NCBI GenBank assembly: GCA_958296225.1
Contig: OY282456.1
Coordinates: forward strand, 3,472,001-3,536,000
DNA from: an uncultured Dehalococcoidia bacterium
GTDB lineage: Bacteria > Chloroflexota > Dehalococcoidia > Lucifugimonadales > UBA3495
DNA length: 64,000 nucleotides
Direction of reading: 5' to 3'
Within the stretch, counting starts at the first letter, position 1. Every line of letters starts with the position of its first letter. The notes beneath the pieces were generated by a model that saw only the letters and a program-made list of their open reading frames with translations, ran no database searches and was not told the origin of the DNA. A program made the translations under genes and the position numbers. Shown piece by piece: positions 50,289 through 57,514 of the stretch.

Positions 50289-50507
50289 GTGACCCGGTAT
50301 ATCTTTCGCGGCTGCCAGCGTTGCGGCGGCGACCTCTACCTCAATAATGATGAGCAGCGCCAGGGGCAGGACGACTGGCAGTGTCTGCAATGCGGACGCT
50401 ACCGCCACCGGAAACCGCCCCAACCCGGGGTCAACGATTTCTGGGCCGCCTGGCTGTCCCAGGCGGCGGCATCCCAACCCGACCGGCGGGCGGAGCGTGC
50501 GGAATGA
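50289..50507 (+). CDS. Small zinc-ribbon protein
   Basis: The 72-residue protein has two Cys pairs in a zinc-ribbon layout (Cys9-x2-Cys12 and Cys32-x2-Cys35) with basic residues after the second pair (GRYRHRKPP). It likely binds nucleic acid or a protein. The GTG at 50289 with an upstream ccaggag is preferred; the frame is open to 50193, inside the leader. Its stop overlaps the next ATG (ATGA), so it is translationally coupled to the RuvC-fold gene. Confidence 0.72.
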   Translation: MTRYIFRGCQRCGGDLYLNNDEQRQGQDDWQCLQCGRYRHRKPPQPGVNDFWAAWLSQAAASQPDRRAERAE

Positions 50508-51004
50508 CGGGCGACACGGCTAACGTGCTGCTGGCGCTGGACGCCGGCGTTGGCGAAACGGGCTGGGCCACATTCGCCGGCTGGACGCTTTGGGATACCG
50601 GGGTTATCGCCCCGGCCCGGGCCCGGGACGGGCCGGCGTCGGAACGCATCGCCCGCCTGCTCCGGTCGCTGGACGGGCTGCGCTCGCGATACCATCCTGA
50701 CGCCGCGGCGCTCTGCCAACCGTCGGGGATGCGCTGGGAAGTGCCCGCGCTGACGCTGCTCACCGGGGAGTTGGCGCGCTGGTCCAGGGAGGCCGGGCTG
50801 CCGCTGACGCCATACCCCACCGAGCAGGTGCGGCGGGCCGTTGCCGGCCACCCCCGGGCGTCGCGCCGGGCCCTGGCCTTCGCCGTGATGGATGGGCTGG
50901 GCCTGCTCGGCGTCCGCAAAACCACCCACGAGTGGGAGGCGATCGCGGTGGGGGCCTATCACCTGTGCCAAACCCAACCAATGCCAGACCAACCTGGCCG
51001 GTAG
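50504..51004 (+). CDS. RuvC-like (RNase H-fold) protein
   Basis: The 166-residue protein follows the RuvC pattern: N-terminal VLLALDAGVGETGWA (Asp13, first catalytic acid), a middle strand, a helix TLLTGELARWSREAGLPL, then PYPTEQVRRAVAGHPRASR and a C-terminal EWEAIAVGAYHL (Glu143/Glu145). RuvC enzymes resolve Holliday junctions. At the second catalytic position RuvC has Glu, but this protein reads ALCQP (Cys71-Gln72), so it may be inactive or use other acids. It is not ruvC itself, as ruvA and ruvB are not adjacent. It is coupled to the zinc-ribbon gene. Confidence 0.68.
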   Translation: MTGDTANVLLALDAGVGETGWATFAGWTLWDTGVIAPARARDGPASERIARLLRSLDGLRSRYHPDAAALCQPSGMRWEVPALTLLTGELARWSREAGLPLTPYPTEQVRRAVAGHPRASRRALAFAVMDGLGLLGVRKTTHEWEAIAVGAYHLCQTQPMPDQPGR

Positions 51005-51084
51005 GGCCGGCTCCGAGCCGGCCCCCGGCCGCGAAAACGCCATCACCCGCCGCCACGGCGTGGGGCAGGAACCGCGACATGGCG

Positions 51085-51090
51085 TATAAT
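51085..51090 (+). promoter_or_regulatory. TATAAT box upstream of dnaX
   Basis: catggcgTATAATgggg is 54 bases before the dnaX ATG; the -35 side is weak. Confidence 0.5.
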
Positions 51091-51144
51091 GGGGCCAACG
51101 CTACCATCCGGCGCTCCGGCCCGTGCCTTCCCTCCGCATTTCTT

Positions 51145-52794
51145 ATGACCTCTCAGGTTTTCTACCGCAAATGGCGCCCCACCCGGTTCAGCGACCTGGC
51201 GGGGCAGGAACACGTGGGCAATACTTTGCGCCAGGCCATTATGCAGAAGCGGGTAGGGCACAGCTATTTGTTCTGCGGGCCGCGGGGGACGGGCAAGACG
51301 ACCACGGCCCGCGTCTTTGCCAAGGCGGTCAACTGCTCCGCTCCACAGCAGGGCGACCCCTGTAACCAGTGCCACACCTGCGTCTCGATCGGCGAAGGGC
51401 GCAGCCTGGATGTTATCGAGCTGGACGCCGCCAGCAACCGGGGCATTGACGAGATGCGCGATCTGCGGGACAAGGTGCATTTTCTGCCCTCGGAGAGTTC
51501 GCGCAAGGTCTATATTATTGACGAAGCGCATATGCTGACCACGCAGGCGTCCAACGCTTTTCTGAAAACGCTGGAAGAGCCGCCGCAGCACGTGGTGTTT
51601 ATCCTCTGCACTACCGAGGCCCACAACATCCTGCCCACCATCATCTCCCGCTGCCAGCGGCATGACTTCCGCCGGCTGCCGGGGCAGGTTATCTACGAAA
51701 GGCTGGCCCGGATTACCGACCGGGAGGCCGTGGCCATCCAGCCCGACGCCCTGCGCCTGGTGGCGCGCAACGCCGACGGTTCCCTGCGCGACGCCGAAAA
51801 CATCCTGGAGCAGCTGGTAGTTGCCGCGTCGGGTGAAATCAGCCGGGACGACGTGGAACAAATGCTGGGGCTGGGGCGCGGCGACGCTTATCTGGCGCTG
51901 ACCCAACGGCTGCTGGCCGGCGATACTCCCGGCGCGCTGTCGGCAATCAATGAAGCCGCCTGGGAAGGGGCCGACCCCCGGTTGATGCACCGGGAGACTC
52001 TGAAACTGCTGCGCTCCGCCCTGCTGGTTTCCTGGGACGCGGCCGATACTCTGGATTTGGGCGAGGACGCTTTGGCGTCCCTGCGCGCCGCCGTGCAACA
52101 GGCCGACCCGGCGCACGTGCTGCGGGCGGTGCGAATCTGGGGCGAGGCCAACTTGCGCTACGACGCTCCGGCGTCGCTGCCGCTGGAAGTGGCCGCGGCG
52201 GAGATTTGCCGGAAAGACGCGCCGGCGCCGGAGGCTCCGCCCCCGTCGCGGCCGGCCCGGGAGCCGCAGCGGGAGCCGGCCCGTTCCGCGTCGCCGCCCC
52301 GCCGGGAGCGCGCGGCCCCGTCCGCGCCGCCGCGCCCGACAGCGCCGGCGGGCAATGCCAACGGGCCGGCCCGCGCTCCGGCCCGTTCCGCCGCGCCCGA
52401 CAGCCTGCAGGGGCGTTGGGAACAGGCCGTCCGGCAGCTGGGGCGGGTCAAGGGCGGCAAGTACAACCTGGGGGCTTTGCTGCGGGATTGCCGCACCGAC
52501 AACGTTCACCTGTCCGACGACGGCGCAACGCTGGTGCTGCCGTTCAGCAACGCCGCCAATCTGGACCGGATGCAGGAAGAACTGAACGACCCGAAAATCC
52601 GTGATACTATTGAGCAGACCATTGAACAGCACTTTGGCGCTCGCCACCCCTTTACCGTAACCCTGGCCGGCGCTAACGGCGACAGCGCGCGCCCGGCCCG
52701 CAATTCCATCCAGGACAGCCATCTGGTTCGCACCGCCATCGGCTTGGGCGCGCGTATCGTGGAAGACCAACAGGAGGCCCCGAACCAACTATGA
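51145..52794 (+). CDS. dnaX: DNA polymerase III subunit gamma/tau
   Basis: DnaX is the clamp-loader ATPase that loads the sliding clamp and links polymerases at the fork. The 549-residue protein has Walker A GPRGTGKTT at 45-53, the zinc Cys cluster at Cys64, 73, 76 and 79, Walker B VYIIDEAHML and sensor-1 ILCTTEAHNILPTI. A Pro/Arg/Ala-rich region (about 355-430) separates the ATPase from a C-terminal tau-like part. No slippery frameshift site was seen, so one product is likely. ybaB overlaps the stop by 4 bases. Confidence 0.95.
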   Translation: MTSQVFYRKWRPTRFSDLAGQEHVGNTLRQAIMQKRVGHSYLFCGPRGTGKTTTARVFAKAVNCSAPQQGDPCNQCHTCVSIGEGRSLDVIELDAASNRGIDEMRDLRDKVHFLPSESSRKVYIIDEAHMLTTQASNAFLKTLEEPPQHVVFILCTTEAHNILPTIISRCQRHDFRRLPGQVIYERLARITDREAVAIQPDALRLVARNADGSLRDAENILEQLVVAASGEISRDDVEQMLGLGRGDAYLALTQRLLAGDTPGALSAINEAAWEGADPRLMHRETLKLLRSALLVSWDAADTLDLGEDALASLRAAVQQADPAHVLRAVRIWGEANLRYDAPASLPLEVAAAEICRKDAPAPEAPPPSRPAREPQREPARSASPPRRERAAPSAPPRPTAPAGNANGPARAPARSAAPDSLQGRWEQAVRQLGRVKGGKYNLGALLRDCRTDNVHLSDDGATLVLPFSNAANLDRMQEELNDPKIRDTIEQTIEQHFGARHPFTVTLAGANGDSARPARNSIQDSHLVRTAIGLGARIVEDQQEAPNQL

Positions 52795-53093
52795 TGAACC
52801 GCAAAATGATGCGCCAGGCCCAGCAGTTGCAGAACCGCCTGGCCAAAGCGCAGCAGGAACTGGAAGAAATGACCGTGGAAGGCTCCGCCGGCGGCGGCGT
52901 AGTCCGCGTTACCATGACCGGCAAGCAGGAAGTTACGTCGGTAATTATTGAACCTGAGGCCGCCGAGGACATCGACCTGCTGCAAGACCTGGTGGCCGCC
53001 GCCGTCAACGACGCCTCCACTCGCACGCAAGAGCTGGCCGCCGCGAAGATGGGGGCCGCTACCGGCGGGTTGAACATACCGGGGTTGTTCTAA
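52791..53093 (+). CDS. ybaB: YbaB/EbfC nucleoid-associated protein
   Basis: The 100-residue DNA-binding protein has the YbaB pattern MRQAQQLQNRLAKAQQELEE, VEGSAGGGVVRVTMTGK and a helical C-terminus. It commonly sits between dnaX and recR, as here. It starts in a 4-base overlap with dnaX (ATGA), so it is translated with it. Confidence 0.94.
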   Translation: MMNRKMMRQAQQLQNRLAKAQQELEEMTVEGSAGGGVVRVTMTGKQEVTSVIIEPEAAEDIDLLQDLVAAAVNDASTRTQELAAAKMGAATGGLNIPGLF

Positions 53094-53098
53094 CCGAT

Positions 53099-53722
53099 AT
53101 GCTCAGCGACCCCAGCCCAGGCACGACCCGCTCCCTCAGCCAGCTCATTGAGGAGCTGCACCGGCTGCCCGGCATTGGCCCCAAAGGCGCCCAGCGCATC
53201 GCCTACTACATCGCCCATGCCCCGGCTGAGGAGGCCCGGTCGCTGGCCGACGCCATCGTGGCCGTCAAAGACAGCATCCTCTTTTGCGACGAGTGCCGCA
53301 ACCTGACCGACGCCTCGCCCTGCGCGATTTGTTCCAATCCCCAGCGCAACCGGGACCAGATTTGCGTGGTTGAGGAATCGCGGGACCTGGTGGCGCTGGA
53401 ACGGACGCGGGCGTACCGGGGGCTGTATCACGTGCTGCACGGCGTCCTCTCGCCCCTGAACGGCGTTGGGCCGGAGGACATCCACCTGCCGCAGCTGTTC
53501 GCCCGTTTGCAGGGCGCGGCCAGTCCATTGCAGGAGTTGATTGTCGCTACCAACCCGACGCTGGAGGGGGACGCCACCGCCGATTTCATCTACCGCCGGC
53601 TGGCCGGAGCCGGCATCCGCATTACCCGGTTGGCCCTGGGGCTGCCCGTGGGCGGGTCGCTGGAATTTGCCGACGAAACCACCCTCAGCCGGGCGCTGGC
53701 CGGACGCAGCCAGCTGGAATAA
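53099..53722 (+). CDS. recR: Recombination mediator RecR
   Basis: RecR works with RecO and RecF to load RecA on gapped DNA. The 207-residue protein has an N-terminal helix-hairpin-helix (RLPGIGPKGAQRIAYYI), a zinc finger CDECRNLTDASPCAIC, and a TOPRIM domain (ICVVEESRDLVALERT), followed by a C-terminal Walker-like tail. It is 5 bases after ybaB. Confidence 0.95.
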   Translation: MLSDPSPGTTRSLSQLIEELHRLPGIGPKGAQRIAYYIAHAPAEEARSLADAIVAVKDSILFCDECRNLTDASPCAICSNPQRNRDQICVVEESRDLVALERTRAYRGLYHVLHGVLSPLNGVGPEDIHLPQLFARLQGAASPLQELIVATNPTLEGDATADFIYRRLAGAGIRITRLALGLPVGGSLEFADETTLSRALAGRSQLE

Positions 53723-53756
53723 CCACCGGATTGCCACGCCTACGCCCGCAATTACA

Positions 53757-54518
53757 ATGACACTGCCCCGCACCTATCGCACCGTCGGCCTGACCTTGCG
53801 TAAATCGGCCGTCGGCGAGACCGACCTGGTATCCGTTCTCTACACTGCGGAGCACGGCAAACTGGAGGTGCTCGCGCGCGGCGCGCGGCGGCTGACCAGC
53901 AAGTTGATGGGCCACTTCGAGCCGCTGACCCTGCTGCGGCTTGCCGTGGCGCGGGGGCGCGCGCTGGACATCGTGGCCGAGGCGGAGGTGATTACCGCCT
54001 TTCCCATGGTCAAGACGGACTATGCCACTACCGCGCGCGGGCTGTATGTGGCGGAGCTGGTGGATGCTTTCAGCGCGCTGGCCGCGGCCAACCCGGAGCT
54101 TTTTGACCTGGCGTTGCAAACTCTGGATGCCATCGGCGACGATTTAGCATCCGAATTGCCTCTGCGCTACTTTGACTTGCAGCTGCTCCGCCTGTCCGGG
54201 TTCCTGCCCGAACTGTACCATTGTGTGGAGTGCGGCGCGGAACTGGAGCCGGAACGCCACCGTTTCGCGGCCGGCTCCGGGGGTACGCTGTGCCCCGACT
54301 GTACGCCGCCGGACGTTATCGTGCGCCCGCTGTCCCTGGCGGCGCTGAAAGTGCTGCGCCTGCTGCACCGCACGGAATCGGTCGCCCGGCTGCCGGAGTT
54401 GAGGATGCCGGCCGGGGTGCGGGACGAAGTGCGCCGCACCTTGAGCACTGCGATACAGTACTGGCTGGACCGGCCGGTGCGTTGCCAGGTTTTTCTGGAC
54501 GCCGCCAAATTAGCCTGA
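53757..54518 (+). CDS. recO: DNA repair protein RecO
   Basis: The 253-residue protein has an N-terminal OB-fold (TYRTVGLTLRKSAVGETDL) and a C-terminal zinc-bearing part (HCVECGAELEPE and CPDC). RecO anneals DNA and helps RecA load in the RecFOR pathway; it completes the recR-recO pair here. The frame opens at 53541, but the ATG at 53757 starts the conserved domain. Confidence 0.93.
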   Translation: MTLPRTYRTVGLTLRKSAVGETDLVSVLYTAEHGKLEVLARGARRLTSKLMGHFEPLTLLRLAVARGRALDIVAEAEVITAFPMVKTDYATTARGLYVAELVDAFSALAAANPELFDLALQTLDAIGDDLASELPLRYFDLQLLRLSGFLPELYHCVECGAELEPERHRFAAGSGGTLCPDCTPPDVIVRPLSLAALKVLRLLHRTESVARLPELRMPAGVRDEVRRTLSTAIQYWLDRPVRCQVFLDAAKLA

Positions 54519-54607
54519 AATTCGCCGCCGCTTTTGTTGAACCGCCGGCGGGCAAAAGCGTAAAAGTCTGTCATTACGGATACCGAACCTACACGAGGGA
54601 GGCCGGG

Positions 54608-56212
54608 ATGTTCAGCAAAGTATTGGTCGCCAATCGGGGCGAAATCGCCGCCCGCATCATCCGCACCTGCCAGCGGATGGGCGTGGCCACCGTTGCCGTG
54701 TATTCCGAGGCCGACCGCGGCGCAGTGCATACCCGGATGGCCGACCAGTCGGTTTGCATCGGCGGCGCGGCGGCGGCGGACTCTTATCTGAACATTGACG
54801 CCGTGCTGCGCGCCTGCCGGGAAACCGGCGCCCAGGCGGTTCACCCCGGCTACGGCTTTCTTTCCGAAAACAGCGAACTGGCCCGGCGCTGCAAGACCGA
54901 CGGCGTGGTGTTCATCGGCCCCGGCGAGGAAGTGCTGAGCCAGATGGCCGACAAACTGTCCGCCCGCCGGGTGGCCCGCAAGTCCGGCCTGCCGGTGATG
55001 CCGGGCACCGAGGAGCCGGTGGGAGACGACGAAGCCATCACCAAAGCCTGGGAGCTGGGCTTTCCCATGATGGTTAAAGCCACCGCCGGCGGCGGCGGTA
55101 TCGGCATCCACGTGGTGCATACCATGGCGGAACTGGAACCCATCATCGAGCGCACGCGCAAGACGGCTCAGGCCGCTTTCGCCGATTCCAGCCTCTTTTA
55201 CGAACGCTACCTGCAAGGCGCGTCCCATATTGAGGTGCAGCTCATCGCCGACCAGTATAGCAACGTGCTGCATCTGCACGAGCGGGATTGCTCCATCCAG
55301 CGGCGCAACCAGAAGCTCATTGAAGAAACCCCGGCGTCGGCCAAACTGCCCGGCGCGGTGCGGGAGCAAATCGGCCGGCTGTCCCGGCAGCTGGGACGGG
55401 AGGTTGGCTACACCAACGCGGGCACCGTGGAGTTTCTGGTTACTCCCGACGGCCATTTCTACTTCCTGGAGATGAACCCCCGGCTGCAGGTGGAACACGG
55501 CGTAACCGAACTGCTCACCGGACAGGACATCGTGGAGCTGCAGCTGCAAGCCGCCGCCGGCATTCCCTTCGCCATCCGCCAGCGCGACATCCATGCCCAC
55601 GGACACGCCATTGAAGCGCGCGTTTATCCTGAAGACCCGGACACCTGCCTGCCCAACGTGGGCGTCGTTACCGACCTGCAACTGCCCCAGGGCGCAAACG
55701 TGCGGGTGGATACCGCCCTTTGCGTCGGCTACGAGGTTTCGCTACACTATGAGCCGTTGCTTGCGAAAGTCATGGCTTGGGGAGCCGACCGCGCCGCCGC
55801 CATCGCCACGCTGGATGCGGCGCTGGCCGACTTCCGGGTGGCAGGCGTGGACACCAATATTCCCCTGCTGCGGGACGTGCTGGCAAGCCCGGAGTTCGTA
55901 TCGGGCAGCTATCACACCGGCAGCCTGGCCGGCATCCTCGAGCGACGACAACAAGCTAAAGGCGCGAAAACGACCATGCACCGGAACGGCATTTCCAACA
56001 ACGGCATTGCTAACAATGGCAGCCGGCCGGCTGATGGTCAGCGTCCCGAACTGGACCCACGGGCTTTGGCCGCGGCTATCGGCGCCGCCGCCGTGGCGGT
56101 AGCCCAGGCTGAGCAACCGGGCGGCGGCAGCGTCCGGGAGTCTGCCTCACGCTGGCGCACCCAGGGTCGTCGGGAACTTTTCCGCTCGCGGCTGGGGAGC
56201 GCGTCCTGGTAA
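54608..56212 (+). CDS. accC: Biotin carboxylase subunit (acetyl-CoA/pyruvate carboxylase type)
   Basis: The 534-residue protein carboxylates biotin with ATP and bicarbonate. The N-terminal carboxylase domain has VLVANRGEIAARIIRTC and HPGYGFLSEN, the ATP-grasp part has KATAGGGGIGIHVVH, and ERDCSIQRRNQKLIEE and EMNPRLQVEHGVTE are intact. The biotin carboxylase core ends near residue 455. After it a low-complexity Asn/Gly linker leads to an Ala-rich helix and SRWRTQGRRELFRSR, an addition not usual in accC. Start ATG 54608 after gggaggccggg. Confidence 0.93.
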   Translation: MFSKVLVANRGEIAARIIRTCQRMGVATVAVYSEADRGAVHTRMADQSVCIGGAAAADSYLNIDAVLRACRETGAQAVHPGYGFLSENSELARRCKTDGVVFIGPGEEVLSQMADKLSARRVARKSGLPVMPGTEEPVGDDEAITKAWELGFPMMVKATAGGGGIGIHVVHTMAELEPIIERTRKTAQAAFADSSLFYERYLQGASHIEVQLIADQYSNVLHLHERDCSIQRRNQKLIEETPASAKLPGAVREQIGRLSRQLGREVGYTNAGTVEFLVTPDGHFYFLEMNPRLQVEHGVTELLTGQDIVELQLQAAAGIPFAIRQRDIHAHGHAIEARVYPEDPDTCLPNVGVVTDLQLPQGANVRVDTALCVGYEVSLHYEPLLAKVMAWGADRAAAIATLDAALADFRVAGVDTNIPLLRDVLASPEFVSGSYHTGSLAGILERRQQAKGAKTTMHRNGISNNGIANNGSRPADGQRPELDPRALAAAIGAAAVAVAQAEQPGGGSVRESASRWRTQGRRELFRSRLGSASW

Positions 56213-56213
56213 C

Positions 56214-56648
56214 TTGACCACGATTAGGGTACGCATCGGCGACCACTGGTACACCGTTGAAGTTGGCGACCTGAGCCAATCGCCGGTCCAGGTCACCGTT
56301 GACGGCGAAACTTTTGAGGTAGATGTTGAGGCCGAGGTTGGCCCCGCGCCGCCGCGCCGGGGCCGTCCGTCCGGGGGGCTGTCCGTGCCCGACGCTCCGA
56401 CGGCAGCGCCGGCCGGTTCCGCCGCGCCCGTTGACGACGACATTCTCCGCTCGCCCATGCCGGGGCGGGTGATGTCGGTGCTGGTGCGGCCCGGGGACGC
56501 CGTAGCCGCCGGCGACGAAGTCTGCGTGGTGGAAGCCATGAAGATGGAGCAAAGCATCCTGGCCCACCGGGACGGGGTGGTGAAGACCGTATTCGTGCAG
56601 CCGCTGGATTCCGTCAACGCCAACGACCCGCTGGTAGAATTAGAATAG
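56214..56648 (+). CDS. accB: Biotin carboxyl carrier protein
   Basis: The 144-residue carrier has an N-terminal beta-rich domain (about residues 1-40), a Pro/Ala linker, and a C-terminal biotinyl domain with the biotinylation motif EAMKM. It starts at TTG 56214, one base after the accC stop, so the two are translated together. The carboxyltransferase subunits are not in the window, so it is unclear which acyl-CoA or keto acid is carboxylated. Confidence 0.92.
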   Translation: MTTIRVRIGDHWYTVEVGDLSQSPVQVTVDGETFEVDVEAEVGPAPPRRGRPSGGLSVPDAPTAAPAGSAAPVDDDILRSPMPGRVMSVLVRPGDAVAAGDEVCVVEAMKMEQSILAHRDGVVKTVFVQPLDSVNANDPLVELE

Positions 56649-56675
56649 ACTATCCGGTTCGTAAGGAGGCGCGCC

Positions 56676-57095
56676 ATGTCGGAACAGGTGGGACAGCATC
56701 CCATAGAGCTGGTTGCCAAAGTAAAGTCGATAGAGCTGAATCTGGACCATAGCGGCGCTTACCGGCTGCTGCTGGAAGACGGCTCTACGGTTCCGGCCGA
56801 TTTCACCGCTTCGCAATGGGACAGCCTGGAGAGTATGCATAACCGGGGCCGGTACAAGCTCAACATCGTCGGAACGGGCGACTTCGCCGACGGACGGCTG
56901 CAGCGGGTCGTGAGCATTGACCTGCGCCGGACGGACCGGGTAATGCTGCCCGAAGACCCGGAGATGCCGACGCTGTTGCACATCCTCAAGGAAATTTGGA
57001 AACAGTATCCTCAGGATACTTGGGACGACGTGCCTACCGACGGCGCGAAAAACCTGCACTATTACCTCTACGGCCGGCCCAAGGTGGATGATTGA
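56676..57095 (+). CDS. Unknown protein paired with PIN gene (antitoxin candidate)
   Basis: The 139-residue soluble protein (start after aaggaggcgc) has beta-rich sequence in its first half (IELVAKVKSIELNLDHSG) and a helical C-terminal half ending with YYLYGRPKVDD. I do not recognise the family. Its stop TGA overlaps the ATG of the PIN gene (TGATG), typical of antitoxin-toxin order, but no DNA-binding domain is seen. Confidence 0.7.
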   Translation: MSEQVGQHPIELVAKVKSIELNLDHSGAYRLLLEDGSTVPADFTASQWDSLESMHNRGRYKLNIVGTGDFADGRLQRVVSIDLRRTDRVMLPEDPEMPTLLHILKEIWKQYPQDTWDDVPTDGAKNLHYYLYGRPKVDD

Positions 57096-57502
57096 TGCGC
57101 GCCGTTTTTGCCGATACCTGCTTCTGGATTGCTTTGCTGAACCCCGGGGATGCCTGGCACGAAATCGCGTTGCTCTTGCGCGAAGAATACTCAACCCAGC
57201 GCATATTGACCAGCGAAATGGTCATCGTCGAGCTGTTGAACTATATGGCGAAGTATGGAGCGCAAAATCGGTTGGCTGCGGTGTCCCTAATCAGGAGTTT
57301 TGAGGGCAGCCGCAATATAGACGTAGAGCCGCTGCGCACCGAAAAATTCTGGGAAGCCGTAGCCCTCTACGCCGCCCGCCCCGACCAGGAATGGGGCCTG
57401 GTCGATTGCGCCAGTTTCCAACTGATGCAAACCCACAACATCCGGGAAGCCCTGACCAACGACCATCACTTTACGCAAGCCGGTTTCACCATCCTTATGT
57501 AA
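57095..57502 (+). CDS. PIN-domain ribonuclease (VapC-like)
   Basis: The 135-residue protein is a PIN nuclease: Asp7 in FADTCFWIALL, Glu46 in VIVELLNY, Asp104 in LVDCASFQL and Asp123 in LTNDHHF form the acidic quartet. VapC-type toxins cut tRNA or rRNA. The gene overlaps the stop codon of its partner by one base. An alternative is a stand-alone RNA-processing enzyme. It is followed 12 bases later by uvrA. Confidence 0.85.
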   Translation: MRAVFADTCFWIALLNPGDAWHEIALLLREEYSTQRILTSEMVIVELLNYMAKYGAQNRLAAVSLIRSFEGSRNIDVEPLRTEKFWEAVALYAARPDQEWGLVDCASFQLMQTHNIREALTNDHHFTQAGFTILM

Positions 57503-57514
57503 AAGGGTTGCCCA

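Noticed and set aside
50504..51004. Calling this gene ruvC
   Set aside because: The second catalytic acid is missing, the length and neighbours (zinc ribbon, no ruvA/ruvB) do not fit, so only the fold is claimed.
51043..52788. A 581-codon minus-strand open frame over dnaX
   Set aside because: dnaX on the plus strand has all expected motifs, and the minus translation shows none; high GC leaves few stops on the opposite strand.
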